This document shows, piece after piece, positions 19,201 to 28,605 of a stretch of 64,000 nucleotides of DNA (within the stretch, counting starts at the first letter, position 1; the number at the start of each line of letters is the position of its first letter). The DNA lies in the NCBI RefSeq assembly GCF_021864535.1, contig NZ_JAKJIC010000006.1:162865-226864 (forward strand), in the 5' to 3' direction. The position numbers and the translations under genes are program-made. The notes under the pieces are model-generated. The model was not told where the DNA came from, made no database searches, and saw only the letters and a list, made by a program, of their open reading frames with translations. This DNA comes from Oryzibacter oryziterrae. Lineage in GTDB: Bacteria; Pseudomonadota; Alphaproteobacteria; Rhizobiales; Pleomorphomonadaceae.

Positions 19201-19725
19201 TCAGGCCGGAACGGCTTCCAGCGCAATGGCTGCCGACTGGATGATCGAGGCATAGCGCACGGCGTTCTGCACGGCGCTGGCCGGAAGCCCGCCCTCGCGC
19301 ACGACCTTCTCGTGGCTATCCATGCACATGCCGCAGCCGTTGATGGCCGAGACGGCAAGGCACCAGAGCTCGAAGTCCACCTTGTCCACACCCGGCTTGC
19401 CGATCAAGGTCATGCGCAGGCGCGCCGGCATGGTCTTGTACTCGGGGTTCGAGGTGAGGTGCAGGAAGCGATAATAGACATTGTTCATGCCCATCATCAC
19501 GGCTGCGCCCTTGGCGGCTTCCATGGCTTCCGGCGAGAGGCGGCTGGCCGCCTCTGCCACGAGAGCCTCGGCCACGACGGCATTGCGCGTGGCATAGCCG
19601 CAGGCGACAAGGGTGCCGTATTTCTGCTGCGGGGTCAGGCTGTCGTCTTCCGCCATGGCGGAGAGGTTCAGCCGGACGTCCTTGGCAAAGCCGGGCAGCT
19701 TGTCCTGGAGGCTCGCAATCGACAT
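19201..19725 (-). CDS. ahpD: Alkyl hydroperoxide reductase AhpD
   Basis: 174 residues. The active site is C131-GM-C134 with H138 and E119 ([10 protein letters not shown]), the AhpD CxxC thioredoxin-like centre that reduces AhpC and shows alkylhydroperoxidase activity. Length and motif match the actinobacterial/alphaproteobacterial AhpD (~175 residues). The start overlaps the ahpC stop as TGATG, so translation is coupled. AhpD together with the three-cysteine AhpC replaces AhpF in this organism's peroxide defence. The position beside the nitrogenase island may be coincidental, but peroxide removal would help protect the enzyme. Confidence 0.93.
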   Translation of the reverse strand: MSIASLQDKLPGFAKDVRLNLSAMAEDDSLTPQQKYGTLVACGYATRNAVVAEALVAEAASRLSPEAMEAAKGAAVMMGMNNVYYRFLHLTSNPEYKTMPARLRMTLIGKPGVDKVDFELWCLAVSAINGCGMCMDSHEKVVREGGLPASAVQNAVRYASIIQSAAIALEAVPA

Positions 19726-20279
19726 CAGGCAGCCTTCAGCGTGTCGCCGCCAACCTCACGGTTGCACGGGCAGAGCTCGTCGGTCTGCAGGGCGTCGAGG
19801 ACGCGCAGCGTGTCCTTGGGATTGCGGCCGACGTTGAGGTTGGTCGCGTAGACATGCTGGATGGTGTTGTCGGGATCGACGATGAAGGTGACGCGGTAGG
19901 CGACGCCGGCCGGCGAACGGACGCCGAGGCCATCGGTCAGCGAGCCGTTGGTGTCGGCGAAGTTCCAGATCGGCAGCTTGTCGAGATCCTTGTGGTCGCG
20001 GCGCCAGGCGAGCTTGACGAACTCGTTGTCGGTGGAGCCACCGAGCACGACAGCGTCACGATCCTCGAAATCCTTGGCGATGCGCGCGAACTCGGCGATC
20101 TCGGTCGGGCAGACGAAGGTGAAGTCCTTCGGGTAGAAGAAGATGACCTTCCACTTGCCGGGGAAGGAGGATTCGGTGACTTCCTCGAAGGCCGAAACGC
20201 CAGCTTCGACGTGGTTGTTGAAGCCGGGCTTCACGCCGGTGACCGAGAAGGAGGGGAGCTTGTCGCCAATACCGAGCAT
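19725..20279 (-). CDS. ahpC: Alkyl hydroperoxide reductase subunit C (peroxiredoxin AhpC)
   Basis: 184 residues. The peroxidatic cysteine is C57 in FTFVCPTEI. The C-terminus carries a Cys-Pro-Cys pair (C170 and C172), the resolving cysteines of the three-cysteine AhpC class that works with AhpD rather than AhpF, as in Mycobacterium. It reduces H2O2 and organic peroxides in the cytoplasm. First gene of the ahpC-ahpD operon, with AAGG shortly before ATG 20279 and a plausible promoter at 20322-20349. Confidence 0.95.
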   Translation of the reverse strand: MLGIGDKLPSFSVTGVKPGFNNHVEAGVSAFEEVTESSFPGKWKVIFFYPKDFTFVCPTEIAEFARIAKDFEDRDAVVLGGSTDNEFVKLAWRRDHKDLDKLPIWNFADTNGSLTDGLGVRSPAGVAYRVTFIVDPDNTIQHVYATNLNVGRNPKDTLRVLDALQTDELCPCNREVGGDTLKAA

Positions 20280-20604
20280 TTGACTACCTTTTGGGTTGGT
20301 GGTGAAACGATGCCGGAGCCATATCTAGCGCATCGCAGCAATTTTGCAAGCGCTCTTTAGACGCATTCTAATCTATTGAGCCAGCATATTCCATCCTCAA
20401 GCCTTTTCCTGAGTTTACGGATCAGGCTTGTCGGGGCTGCTGGCCTCCGGAGGCTTCGGCCGGATGGGAATAGTGGCCGAACTCTGCGGCGGTGCAATAC
20501 GTAAATGTCCAGACATGGAGCCAGGCGGCACTGCAACCATGGCGGAGCCGCGCCTGAGGCAAGTCGCGATGGCTGGCCGTTGAACGCGGCATCCGCTGGC
20601 GAGT
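20280..20604. other. Intergenic region between ahpC and fixX
   Basis: 325 bases. The ahpC-proximal part is AT-rich and carries a promoter-like sequence. The fixX-proximal part contains a 12-bp perfect palindrome GCCTCCGGAGGC at 20443-20454 that could close the fixABCX transcript. No gene is supported in it. Confidence 0.5.
20322..20349 (-). promoter_or_regulatory. Candidate sigma-70 promoter of ahpCD
   Basis: On the minus strand TTGCAA (20344-20349) and TAGATA (20322-20327) are separated by 16 bases, about 45 bases before the ahpC start. Plausible but only moderately close to consensus. An OxyR site was not identified. Confidence 0.4.
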
Positions 20605-20913
20605 TCAGCCGAACTTGAACAGCACGCCGAAGCCGCCGCGCGGATAGTTCCATTCGATTTCGCCGGACGGCTCGCAGAGCACGCGGCAAGTGCCGCATTC
20701 CATGCAGCCGTCGGCGGTGATCTCCACCTGGCCGCGTTCGTTCTGCTCGTAGCATTTGGCCGGGCAGACGCGAGTGAGTGCGAGCAGATTGGGGCTCGGC
20801 TTGTCGTGTGGCTTGACCGTGATATGCGGCCGGCCGGTATCGACCATGTAGCGGTTCTGGAACAGCTTGTCTTCGACGCGGACGCCGGTTTCGATGCGGG
20901 GCATGGCGGTCAT
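20605..20913 (-). CDS. fixX: Ferredoxin-like protein FixX
   Basis: 102 residues from ATG 20913 (a second ATG at 20904 is possible). Cysteines C70-x2-C73-x2-C76-x3-C80 form a 4Fe-4S ferredoxin motif, with C50 and C54 as further ligands or structural cysteines, as in FixX/ETF-ubiquinone oxidoreductase C-termini. With FixC it accepts electrons from FixAB and passes low-potential electrons towards nitrogenase. It is the last gene of fixABCX, 23 bases after fixC. A 312-codon overlapping frame extends far upstream, but only its C-terminal 102 codons are the gene. Confidence 0.93.
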   Translation of the reverse strand: MTAMPRIETGVRVEDKLFQNRYMVDTGRPHITVKPHDKPSPNLLALTRVCPAKCYEQNERGQVEITADGCMECGTCRVLCEPSGEIEWNYPRGGFGVLFKFG

Positions 20914-20936
20914 GGTGAGGCTCCGTTCAGTGGGGA

Positions 20937-22244
20937 TCAACGCCAGGCGAAGGCGAATTTCAGGGCGTCGGACACGAGGCCGAGGCGGCTGCGGGCCTTG
21001 ATGAAGGCGGCCGAAGTGGCCTTTTCCTTCTCGAGCTTCGGCGTGCCGTCCACATGCAGGAAGTTCTGGGCGGCCTTGGAGACGAGCTCGGGATAGGTCA
21101 AGAAGAAGTTCTGCGACTGGGTGTGCAGCAGCGCCGGCATGTCCTTGTATTTCTTCAGGTCCTTGATGACGAAGCTGTCGTCCAGCATCTTCTTGTAGAG
21201 GCTGAGGTTTTCCGCCGTCATGGCGTCGCGCCGGCTTTTCACCTGGAAGATGGCATCGGCGGCGATGCGGCCGGAGGTCATGGCGAGGTTGGAACCTTCC
21301 CGATGGATGGCGTTGTTGAGCTGGGCGGCATCGCCGACCACGACCCAGCCGTCGCCATAGAGCTTGGGGATGGCCTTGTAGCCGCCCTCGGGAATGAGAT
21401 GGGCGGCATATTCCTTGACCTCGGAACCGGCGAGCAGGCCGCGCACCGACGGATGTTGCTTGAAGGCTTCGAGGAGTTCGTAAGGGCTCTCCATGGTCTT
21501 GGAATAGTCCGACACCAGGCAGCCGAGGCCGACCGAGACGCATTCCTTGTTGGTGTAGATGAAGGCAAGGCCGGTCATGCCGCGCGTGAAGGTGCCGGCC
21601 GCCTCGATGACGCAGCCTTCGGCGCCGCGCAGGTTGAAGCGTTGCTCGATCACTTCCTCGGGCAGGAAGTGCATTTCCTTGACGGCGAGCGCCACGGTTT
21701 CGGGCTTGGGCGTCTCGCGCAGGCCGGCGCGGGTGCCGAGCAGGCCGTTGACGCCTTCGGCGAGCACGACCACGTCGGCGCGGATTTCGCCGTCGCGCCG
21801 GTCAGTGCGGACGCCGATGACCTTGCCGCCGGTGTCATAGACGAGTTCGGTGGCGGTGGTCTCGGTCAGTACCGTGACGCCGGCGTCGCGGACCTTGCGC
21901 GAGAACCACTTGTCGAACTGGGCGCGGATGATGGTGTAGCGGTTGGGATTGTCGGAGTTGAACTCGTCGGACCGGTAATGCATGCCGGAATGGGAATGGC
22001 CGTCCATCATCCAGAAGCGCTGCTCGACGATGTGGCGTTCGAGCGGGGCGTCCTCGCGGAAGTCGGGGATGATCTGCTCGAGCATGGACGCATACATGAT
22101 GGCGCCCTGCACGTTCTTGGAGCCGGCATACTCGCCGCGCTCAAGCTGCAGCACCTTGAGGCCGCGCTTGGCGAGCGTATAGGCGGCGGCGTTGCCGGAC
22201 ATGCCCGCACCGACGACGATGGCGTCAAACTTTTCCTCGATCAT
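20937..22244 (-). CDS. fixC: Electron-transferring flavoprotein-quinone oxidoreductase FixC
   Basis: 435 residues. The N-terminus has the FAD-binding Rossmann motif [40 protein letters not shown] late in the protein is the second FAD contact typical of the ETF-QO/FixC family. It pairs with FixX to take electrons from the bifurcating FixAB flavoprotein and reduce quinone on one branch and ferredoxin or flavodoxin on the other. Full length, with GAGGAG upstream of ATG 22244. Part of the NifA-controlled fixABCX operon. Confidence 0.95.
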   Translation of the reverse strand: MIEEKFDAIVVGAGMSGNAAAYTLAKRGLKVLQLERGEYAGSKNVQGAIMYASMLEQIIPDFREDAPLERHIVEQRFWMMDGHSHSGMHYRSDEFNSDNPNRYTIIRAQFDKWFSRKVRDAGVTVLTETTATELVYDTGGKVIGVRTDRRDGEIRADVVVLAEGVNGLLGTRAGLRETPKPETVALAVKEMHFLPEEVIEQRFNLRGAEGCVIEAAGTFTRGMTGLAFIYTNKECVSVGLGCLVSDYSKTMESPYELLEAFKQHPSVRGLLAGSEVKEYAAHLIPEGGYKAIPKLYGDGWVVVGDAAQLNNAIHREGSNLAMTSGRIAADAIFQVKSRRDAMTAENLSLYKKMLDDSFVIKDLKKYKDMPALLHTQSQNFFLTYPELVSKAAQNFLHVDGTPKLEKEKATSAAFIKARSRLGLVSDALKFAFAWR

Positions 22245-22263
22245 CTCTGGAGCTCCTCAGATA

Positions 22264-23376
22264 TCAGCCGGCGAGGCGGTCGCGGTTGTGGGGGGACAGG
22301 CGGCGGATGAAGGCGTCGGTCAGGGCCGGCAGGAAGCGCACGGCATCGGTGACGAGGCCCACATGGGCGAAGTCGAAGATGGGCGCGTTCTTGTCGGTGT
22401 TGATGGCGACGATGAGGTCGGCACCCTCGACGCCGACGCGATGCTGGATGGCGCCTGAGATGCCGGCGGCGATGTAGAGCTTGGGCCGGATGGTCTTGCC
22501 GGTCTGGCCGATCTGCCGCTCATAAGGCTGCCAGCCCTTCTGCACCACGGGGCGCGAGCAGCCGTATTCGGCGCCAAGCACGCGGGCGAGACCCTTGACC
22601 AGCTGGAAGTTCTCCGCTCCGCCGAGGCCGAGCCCGCCGGCCACCACGATGTCGGCATAGGCGAGGTTGGCCTTGCCAGCGTCGCGGTCGGGAATGAAGG
22701 ACAGGATCTTGGTGACGATGTCGTCCTCGACCATGTCGAGCTTGTGGGTGATGACACGGCCGACCGGCTTCTCCACCCGCTCGGGCATGGCCATGACGCG
22801 CGGGCGCACCGTGGCCATCTGTGGGCGGAAGTTGAGCGTGTAGATGGTGCACAGAAGCGAGCCGCCGAAGGTAGGGCGGGTGGCGGCGAGAGACGCGTCG
22901 GCGTCAACGTCGAGCTCGGTGCAGTCGGCAGTGAGGCCGGTCAGCAGCGTGGTGGCGACGGAGCCGGCGAGGTCACGGCCGAGCGTTGTGGCGCCCAGCA
23001 GCAGGATCTCCGGCTTGTAGGTGTTGACGACGTCGGTGAGCGCGCGGGTGTAGGGCTCGTTGCGATAGTGGGTGAGCAGGGGATCCTCGACCAGATAGGC
23101 GAGATCTGCGCCATAGCAGAAGGTCTCCGCCACAGCGGTGCGGGTGCCCTCATCGGGCGGGCCGATCACCACGGCGGCGAGGTCGACACCAAGCTTGTTG
23201 GCGAGCTTGCGGCCTTCGCCGAGCAACTCGAAGGAGACGGGATGCACCTGGCCGCGCTCCACTTCCACATAGACCCACACATGCTTGTAGGCCTTGAAGT
23301 GTTCGGGCAGCTCTTTCTTCATCGACGCGCGGGAGCCGGCGGCGGCCGGTGCGGCGGGCTTGGGGGCCTCGGTCAT
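22264..23376 (-). CDS. fixB: Electron transfer flavoprotein alpha subunit FixB
   Basis: 370 residues from ATG 23376; the longer frame to 23583 overlaps fixA and is not used. The C-terminal FAD domain has [22 protein letters not shown] with [11 protein letters not shown], the ETF-alpha signature. With FixA it forms the flavin-based electron-bifurcating ETF that oxidises NADH, reduces quinone via FixC and generates low-potential electrons for nitrogenase. An N-terminal extension of about 30 residues rich in Ala and Pro precedes the core. Spacing to fixA is 20 bases. Confidence 0.95.
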   Translation of the reverse strand: MTEAPKPAAPAAAGSRASMKKELPEHFKAYKHVWVYVEVERGQVHPVSFELLGEGRKLANKLGVDLAAVVIGPPDEGTRTAVAETFCYGADLAYLVEDPLLTHYRNEPYTRALTDVVNTYKPEILLLGATTLGRDLAGSVATTLLTGLTADCTELDVDADASLAATRPTFGGSLLCTIYTLNFRPQMATVRPRVMAMPERVEKPVGRVITHKLDMVEDDIVTKILSFIPDRDAGKANLAYADIVVAGGLGLGGAENFQLVKGLARVLGAEYGCSRPVVQKGWQPYERQIGQTGKTIRPKLYIAAGISGAIQHRVGVEGADLIVAINTDKNAPIFDFAHVGLVTDAVRFLPALTDAFIRRLSPHNRDRLAG

Positions 23377-23396
23377 GGGGCACTCCTGAGTAGAGG

Positions 23397-24248
23397 TCAG
23401 AGGGCCGCCTGGGCGGCAGCGATATCGGCTTCCAGCTTGGGCTGGCGGGAGAAGATGGCGTCGAGCAGGCTGTCGGCAGTGTCGCGCGCTGCCGGTGTGA
23501 TCTCGATCATCTCTGCCTTCTCGGCGCGCGGGCCGGGGGCAAAGACGCGCTTGACCACGGTGGGCGAACCGCGCAGGCCGCACTTGGTGAGATCCTCGAT
23601 GCCGGCGTCCTTGGCCGACCAGATGACCACCTCGGCGCGGGCGGCGCGCAGGGCGTCCTTCATGGTGCCGCGGCGCATGTCGTTGGTGCCTTCCAGCATG
23701 GTGATGAGCGCGGGCAGGGTGGTCCTGAGCTGCTGCACGCCACCTTCCGAGCGACGCTCGACGGAGATGGTGCGGCCGGCGAGATCGAGGTCGGCGATCC
23801 TGGAAACATAGGTGAGCTGCAGGAGCTTCAGCCGCTTGGCAATGCCGGGGCCGACCTGGGCGGTGTCGCCGTCGATGGTCTGCTTGCCGGTGAAGACGAT
23901 GTCGGGAGCGCCGTAGACTTGCGCGACCTTGGCGATGGCCGAGGACAGCGCGAAGGAGGTGGCGAGCGTATCCGAGCCGGCAAAGAAACGGTCGGTGAGC
24001 AGGACGGCCCGGTCGGCGCCGAAGGTGAGCGCCTTGCGCAGGGTATCCTCGGCGTTGGGCGGCCCCATGGTCAGTACGGTGACTTCGCCGCCATGCTGGT
24101 CGCGCAGACGCAGCGCTTCCTCAAGGGCGTAGAGGTCGTAGGGGTTGATGATGGTGGGCACGCCTTGCCGCATGATGGTGTTGGTCACCGGGTGGACGCG
24201 GATCTGGGCACTGTCGGGCACTTGCTTGATGCAGACGACGATATGCAT
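23397..24248 (-). CDS. fixA: Electron transfer flavoprotein beta subunit FixA
   Basis: 283 residues. It begins [20 protein letters not shown], the typical ETF-beta/FixA start, and has [19 protein letters not shown], the beta-subunit signature loop. It partners FixB in electron bifurcation. It is the first gene of fixABCX, preceded by a -24/-12 promoter at 24284-24301 and a perfect NifA upstream site at 24384-24399, so expression should follow NifA. The operon is transcribed divergently from nifA. Confidence 0.96.
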   Translation of the reverse strand: MHIVVCIKQVPDSAQIRVHPVTNTIMRQGVPTIINPYDLYALEEALRLRDQHGGEVTVLTMGPPNAEDTLRKALTFGADRAVLLTDRFFAGSDTLATSFALSSAIAKVAQVYGAPDIVFTGKQTIDGDTAQVGPGIAKRLKLLQLTYVSRIADLDLAGRTISVERRSEGGVQQLRTTLPALITMLEGTNDMRRGTMKDALRAARAEVVIWSAKDAGIEDLTKCGLRGSPTVVKRVFAPGPRAEKAEMIEITPAARDTADSLLDAIFSRQPKLEADIAAAQAAL

Positions 24249-24283
24249 GGCTGAAACCTCATGCGGATGGGGTGCTGCCCAAA

Positions 24284-24301
24284 TCGCACGAGCTGTGCCA
24301 A
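24284..24301 (-). promoter_or_regulatory. Sigma-54 promoter of fixABCX (-24/-12)
   Basis: The minus strand reads TTGGCACAGCTCGTGCGA: GG and GC dinucleotides separated by exactly 10 bases, with a full TTGGCAC -24 element and a weaker TGCG at -12. It lies about 35 bases before the fixA start. Confidence 0.8.
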
Positions 24302-24383
24302 GTTACGTACGGACTTGTAAGTATATGATTTCAAAAGATTAGTTTCAGTGGTTGAAAATCGGGGCAAGGCTTGCGTTGGGTTT

Positions 24384-24399
24384 TGTCGGAAAGACAACA
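24384..24399. promoter_or_regulatory. NifA upstream activator site for fixA
   Basis: TGT-CGGAAAGACA-ACA, a perfect TGT-N10-ACA, 83 bases upstream of the fixA -24 element, within the normal range for NifA. Confidence 0.85.
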
Positions 24400-24869
24400 G
24401 GTTGGTAGGGCGCAACACTGACAGCCGTGTTGCAGGGGCGGGCCAGTGGCGGCGCAGCCGTCGACATCTGAGCTGGCCAAGTTTTCGTGCTCATCTTTGG
24501 CGCAGACCCAACCTCAGTAAAAACTGAAGCGAATCTTTTTGCATCAATGTGTTAGTTGGCCCTGCTGCTCTGTCCCGCTCACGAAACCTGCACTTTCTAT
24601 TCTACGTGAACTTACTTATTTGCGTAGTGGGTGAGCAAAACTCAGGGGCTACTGTCAGAAATTGAGGCGTGACTATTTCGATACCCGATAGGATGCTGCA
24701 GCCTGACAAGAGACGGGTTGGTCCCGTGCTTGCATATCGTGATTTGTGCCGTGCGGTCAGACACATTGACCTAGAGCACCACTGATCCGCTGTGCCCATC
24801 GGTTCGGTGCATGTTCCATACGGGTTCTGGTCTGGCCTAACGTCTTCCCCACCGGATGGAGGCGAAGCG

Positions 24870-26648
24870 ATGGTTCAGGCCCTCTATGATTTCAGCCGGA
24901 TCGACCGACCGATGACATCCACTTCCGCCCAGCCGATCAAGGAGGCCCGCGCCACAGCCGAGATGGCGCTGTTTGGCATCTACGAGATCTCCAAGATCCT
25001 CAACACGCCGGCGCGGCTCGAAGTGACGCTGGCCAATGTGGTGAACATCCTGACCTCGTTCCTGCTGATGCGACGGGGCATGATCGTGGTGATCGACGAG
25101 GCGGGCGATCCCGAAATCGTGGCGACGGCCGGCTGGGCGGGCGAGGTGAAGGGGCAGCCACTCGACAGCCTGCCGCAGTTGGTGATCGACCGCATCGTTG
25201 CGACGACGACGCCGCTGGTGATCCAGGACATTGCCAGGGATCCGCTGTTTTCGGAAACCGCCCAGGCGGCTGGCAACCGCGTGTCCTTCATCGGGGTGCC
25301 GATCAAGGACAGCGCCAAGGTGATCGGTACGCTGTCGATCGATCGCGTCTGGGACGGTTCGAGCGAGATCCGCATCGACGAAGACCTGCGCTTTCTCTCC
25401 ATGGTGGCCAATCTGGTGGGGCAGGCCGTGCGGCTGCATCGGATCGTCGCGGCGGATCGGCGACGACTGATCGACGAGCGCAGCCGCCTTGAGAAGGCGC
25501 TGGACGAGACGCCGCTCAAGACCGCCCGGCATGCCGGCGGGATTGTCGGCGAGAGCCGTCCCGTCCGGCGGGTGCTGGAGACCATCGGGGTGGTCGCTCC
25601 GACCAACTCCACCGTGCTGTTGCGTGGGGAAAGCGGCACCGGCAAGGAGATGTTCGCCCGCGCGATCCACGAATTGTCCACGCGCAAGGCCAAGCCCTTC
25701 ATCAAGCTCAACTGCGCGGCCATGTCCGAGAGCGTGCTCGAGAGCGAACTGTTCGGCCATGAGAAGGGGGCGTTCACAGGGGCTGTCGCTACCAAGCCGG
25801 GACGCTTCGAGCTGGCGCACGGCGGCACGCTGCTGCTCGACGAGATCGGCGAGATTTCGCCGGCCTTCCAGTCCAAGCTCTTGCGCGTGCTGCAGGAGGG
25901 CGAGTTCGAGCGGGTGGGGGGGACGCGGACGCTGAAAGTGGACGTGCGCCTCATCTGCGCCACCAACCGCAATCTGGAAGAGGCGGTGGCCAAGGGCGAG
26001 TTCCGGGCTGATCTCTATTATCGCATCAACGTGGTGCCGATCGCCTTGCCGCCGCTGCGCGAACGGCCGGGCGACATTCCGCTCCTGGCCCGCTCGTTCC
26101 TCGATCGGTTCAACAAGGAGAACGGCCGCAAGCTGCAGATGACGCAGGGCGGCGTTGATCTGCTGTGCAAGTGCTACTTCCCCGGCAATGTGCGCGAGCT
26201 TGAGAACTGCATCCGTCGCACTGCGACGCTCAGCCGGCATGACGCGATCCAGCGGGACGATTTTGCCTGCGCGCATGGCGAATGTCTGTCGGCGACCTTG
26301 TGGACCGGCGGAAAGAAGAGCGCGGAGGACCAGGTGACGGCGCTGGCGCGCGGCGGTGGGGTGTCGCCCGTGGTGGCGCGGTCGGTACCGCCGCCGGTGG
26401 CGCCGGTTCCTGTCGTGTCCGTCGTCGAGGCGCCGCAGGTGGCGGATGCCGCAGGCGATCGGCTCTGCGAGCACGCGGGGCCGGATTGTCCAGCCTTCAA
26501 CGGGCGACTGACGGAAAAGGATCGCCTGCTCGATGCCATGGAGAAGACCGGATGGGTGCAGGCCAAGGCCGCCCGTCTCCTCGGCATCACGCCGCGACAG
26601 ATCGGTTACGCGCTCAAGAAATATCATATCGAGATGAAGCGCTTCTGA
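24870..26648 (+). CDS. nifA: Nif-specific transcriptional activator NifA
   Basis: 592 residues from ATG 24870, chosen because GGAGG is 7 bases upstream. Domains in order: GAF (about 40-190), sigma-54 AAA+ (about 225-465) with Walker A GESGTGKE at 253-260, the sigma-54 contact loop GAFTGA at 300-305 and LLLDEIGE, then a linker and a C-terminal Fis-type helix-turn-helix (about 553-590). Cysteines C435-x11-C447-x19-C467-x4-C472 exactly match the redox-sensitive motif of rhizobial NifA, indicating direct inactivation by oxygen and no need for NifL, which is absent. It should activate all -24/-12 promoters in the island. A hairpin terminator follows. Confidence 0.97.
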   Translation: MVQALYDFSRIDRPMTSTSAQPIKEARATAEMALFGIYEISKILNTPARLEVTLANVVNILTSFLLMRRGMIVVIDEAGDPEIVATAGWAGEVKGQPLDSLPQLVIDRIVATTTPLVIQDIARDPLFSETAQAAGNRVSFIGVPIKDSAKVIGTLSIDRVWDGSSEIRIDEDLRFLSMVANLVGQAVRLHRIVAADRRRLIDERSRLEKALDETPLKTARHAGGIVGESRPVRRVLETIGVVAPTNSTVLLRGESGTGKEMFARAIHELSTRKAKPFIKLNCAAMSESVLESELFGHEKGAFTGAVATKPGRFELAHGGTLLLDEIGEISPAFQSKLLRVLQEGEFERVGGTRTLKVDVRLICATNRNLEEAVAKGEFRADLYYRINVVPIALPPLRERPGDIPLLARSFLDRFNKENGRKLQMTQGGVDLLCKCYFPGNVRELENCIRRTATLSRHDAIQRDDFACAHGECLSATLWTGGKKSAEDQVTALARGGGVSPVVARSVPPPVAPVPVVSVVEAPQVADAAGDRLCEHAGPDCPAFNGRLTEKDRLLDAMEKTGWVQAKAARLLGITPRQIGYALKKYHIEMKRF

Positions 26649-26671
26649 GTGGTTCTTGGCATCGACGCAGG

Positions 26672-26697
26672 AAGGCCGGGGCGTGTCCCGGCCTTTT
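26672..26697 (+). terminator. Rho-independent terminator of nifA
   Basis: AAGGCCGGG and CCCGGCCTTTT flank a 6-base loop, 24 bases after the nifA stop. A strong GC stem with a short T-run separates nifA from the nifB operon. Confidence 0.85.
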
Positions 26698-26719
26698 GCC
26701 TTTGTGGCTGTGGTAGGGC

Positions 26720-26735
26720 TGTCGACATCGCGACA
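26720..26735. promoter_or_regulatory. NifA upstream activator site for nifB
   Basis: TGT-CGACATCGCG-ACA, a perfect TGT-N10-ACA located 73 bases before the nifB -24 element. Confidence 0.85.
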
Positions 26736-26807
26736 AGGCTTTGTCGCATTGCAATGTGATGGGTCTGACAATCTGGTCAATGCATTGAAAGTAAATAATA
26801 AAAAATC

Positions 26808-26822
26808 TGGCACGCCCTTTGC
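26808..26822 (+). promoter_or_regulatory. Sigma-54 promoter of the nifB operon
   Basis: TGGCACG-CCCT-TTGC, a near-perfect -24/-12 element, about 40 bases upstream of the nifB ATG. Confidence 0.92.
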
Positions 26823-26863
26823 GAAACCTCTCTGCAGGGAACCCACGAGAGGGAGTGTTCCGG

Positions 26864-28345
26864 ATGAACAAGCCGCTTATTTCGCTCGACAGCCTGGCTC
26901 AGCCCATCGATTTCGACGCCCTGAAGGCCACTGCCAAGTCGGGCGGTTGTTCGACGTCGTCCTGCGGTTCGTCGGCCAAGCCCGAGGACATGGACGCCGC
27001 CGTCTGGGACAAGATCAAGGATCATCCCTGCTACTCGGAAGAGGCGCATCACTATTTCGCCCGCATGCATGTGGCGGTGGCGCCGGCCTGCAACATCCAG
27101 TGCAACTACTGCAATCGCAAATATGACTGCGCCAACGAGAGCCGCCCCGGTGTCGTCTCGGAAAAGCTGACGCCCGATCAGGCGGTGCGCAAGGTCATCT
27201 CGGTCGCCAATGAAGTACCGCAGCTGTCGGTGCTCGGTATCGCCGGTCCCGGCGACAGCTGCTACGACTGGAAGAAGACCAAGGCGACCTTCGAGGCGGT
27301 GGTCAAGGACATCCCCGACATCAAGCTCTGCATCTCCACCAATGGCCTGGCGCTGCCAGACCATGTGGACGAGCTGATGGAGATGAATGTCGATCACGTC
27401 ACCATCACCATCAACATGGTGGATCCGGAGATCGGCGCGAAGATCTATCCGTGGATCTTCTACAAGAACCGGCGCTGGACCGGCGTCGAGGCTTCGCAGA
27501 TTCTGCACGAACGGCAGATGCAGGGTCTCGAGATGCTGACCGAGCGCGGCATTCTCACCAAGATCAACTCGGTGATGATCCCCGGCATCAACGACGAACA
27601 CCTCATCGAGGTCAACAAGTGGGTGAAGGCGCGCGGGGCCTTCCTGCACAATGTGATGCCGCTGATCTCCGCGCCGGAGCATGGCACGCATTTCGGCCTG
27701 ACGGGCCAGCGCGGCCCCAAGCCCATGGAACTCAAGGCTCTGCAGGACAAGCTCGAAGGCGGTGCCAAGCTGATGCGCCATTGCCGCCAGTGCCGCGCCG
27801 ATGCGGTTGGTCTGCTCGGTGAGGATCGCGGCCAGGAGTTCACGCTCGACCTGTTGCCGGAGACCGTCGCCTATGACCCGGCCAAGCGCGAGGCCTATCG
27901 CGAGTTCGTCGCCTCCGAGCGCGGCGATCACATGGCGGCCAAGGAGCAGGCGGTTGCCGCCGTCAAGGAAGCGGCGGTCGATGCCAGCCTGCTGGTGGCG
28001 GTGGCCACCAAGGGCGGCGGGCGCATCAACGAGCATTTCGGCCACGCCCGCGAGTTCATGGTCTACGAGGCGCGCCCCTCCGGCATCGTCTTCGTCGGTC
28101 ACCGCAAGGTGGAGAACTATTGCATGGGCGGCTTCGGCGAGGACGCTTCGCTCGACGGCATCATCGAGATGCTGGAGGGCGTCAACGTGGTGCTCTGCTC
28201 CAAGATCGGCGACTGTCCGCAGGACATGCTGCAAGCGGCCGGCATCGAGGCCACCGATCGCTTTGCCTTCGACTATATCGAGACCGCCATCGGCACCGTT
28301 TATGCCGAGCGCTTCGGCGCGGAGCTGGCCGCCGCGGTCGCCTGA
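26864..28345 (+). CDS. nifB: FeMo-cofactor biosynthesis protein NifB
   Basis: 493 residues from ATG 26864, with GGGAG upstream. The radical-SAM cluster ligands are C76-x3-C80-x2-C83 (CNIQCNYC), with extra N-terminal and C-terminal cysteines for the K-clusters (C29, C34; CRQC near 310). Residues ~365-490 are a NifX-like cofactor-binding domain ([14 protein letters not shown]). NifB joins two 4Fe-4S clusters with carbide from SAM to form NifB-co, the FeMo-co precursor. It is the first gene of a NifA-driven operon that continues with fdxN, the LRV gene, nifZ, nifT and the SIR2-like gene. Confidence 0.97.
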   Translation: MNKPLISLDSLAQPIDFDALKATAKSGGCSTSSCGSSAKPEDMDAAVWDKIKDHPCYSEEAHHYFARMHVAVAPACNIQCNYCNRKYDCANESRPGVVSEKLTPDQAVRKVISVANEVPQLSVLGIAGPGDSCYDWKKTKATFEAVVKDIPDIKLCISTNGLALPDHVDELMEMNVDHVTITINMVDPEIGAKIYPWIFYKNRRWTGVEASQILHERQMQGLEMLTERGILTKINSVMIPGINDEHLIEVNKWVKARGAFLHNVMPLISAPEHGTHFGLTGQRGPKPMELKALQDKLEGGAKLMRHCRQCRADAVGLLGEDRGQEFTLDLLPETVAYDPAKREAYREFVASERGDHMAAKEQAVAAVKEAAVDASLLVAVATKGGGRINEHFGHAREFMVYEARPSGIVFVGHRKVENYCMGGFGEDASLDGIIEMLEGVNVVLCSKIGDCPQDMLQAAGIEATDRFAFDYIETAIGTVYAERFGAELAAAVA

Positions 28346-28388
28346 CTTTCAACTTAACGGGCTAATCTATCTTTCCACGGAGAGTATC

Positions 28389-28589
28389 ATGGCGTTCAAG
28401 ATCATCACGTCCCAATGCACGGCCTGCGGCGCTTGCGAGTTCGAGTGCCCGTCGGCCGCCATCAGGTTCAAGGGCGAGAGCTACTGGATCGACCCGGCCA
28501 AGTGCACCGAATGCGAGGGTTCCTTCGACACGCAGCAGTGCAATGCCGTCTGTCCGGTGCCCAAGACCTGCGTGAAGGCGGCGGCCTGA
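28389..28589 (+). CDS. fdxN: 4Fe-4S ferredoxin FdxN
   Basis: 66 residues from ATG 28389 with GGAG upstream. Two cluster motifs are visible: C10-x2-C13-x2-C16-x3-C20 and C39-x2-C42-x8-C51-x3-C55, the latter with the eight-residue insertion typical of FdxN-type 2[4Fe-4S] ferredoxins. It sits 43 bases after nifB in the same operon. FdxN proteins in rhizobia and Rhodobacter donate electrons to nitrogenase or to NifB; the position here favours support of NifB and nitrogenase. Confidence 0.93.
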   Translation: MAFKIITSQCTACGACEFECPSAAIRFKGESYWIDPAKCTECEGSFDTQQCNAVCPVPKTCVKAAA

Positions 28590-28605
28590 GGGATCGGAGG
28601 CGGCG

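Larger units (their letters stand above)
24249..24869. other. Intergenic region between fixA and nifA
   Basis: 621 bases. The fixA-proximal 150 bases contain the sigma-54 promoter and NifA site. The remaining ~450 bases upstream of nifA hold no convincing gene. I found no -24/-12 element or TGT-N10-ACA site oriented towards nifA, and no TTGAT-N4-ATCAA FixK/FNR box, so how nifA is turned on is not visible. Confidence 0.6.

Noticed and set aside
20605..21543. 312-codon frame ending with fixX
   Set aside because: Only the last 102 codons match FixX. The upstream part lies antiparallel in meaning to fixC in another frame and is Arg/Pro-rich.
24420..24869. Sigma-54 promoter in front of nifA
   Set aside because: GG-containing sequences such as TTGGCGCAGACC and TTGGCCCTGCTG were examined, but none has GC at the required 10-base spacing.
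24837..26846. 669-codon open frame antisense to nifA
   Set aside because: A shadow of nifA with His/Arg-rich composition, no motifs and no ribosome-binding site.
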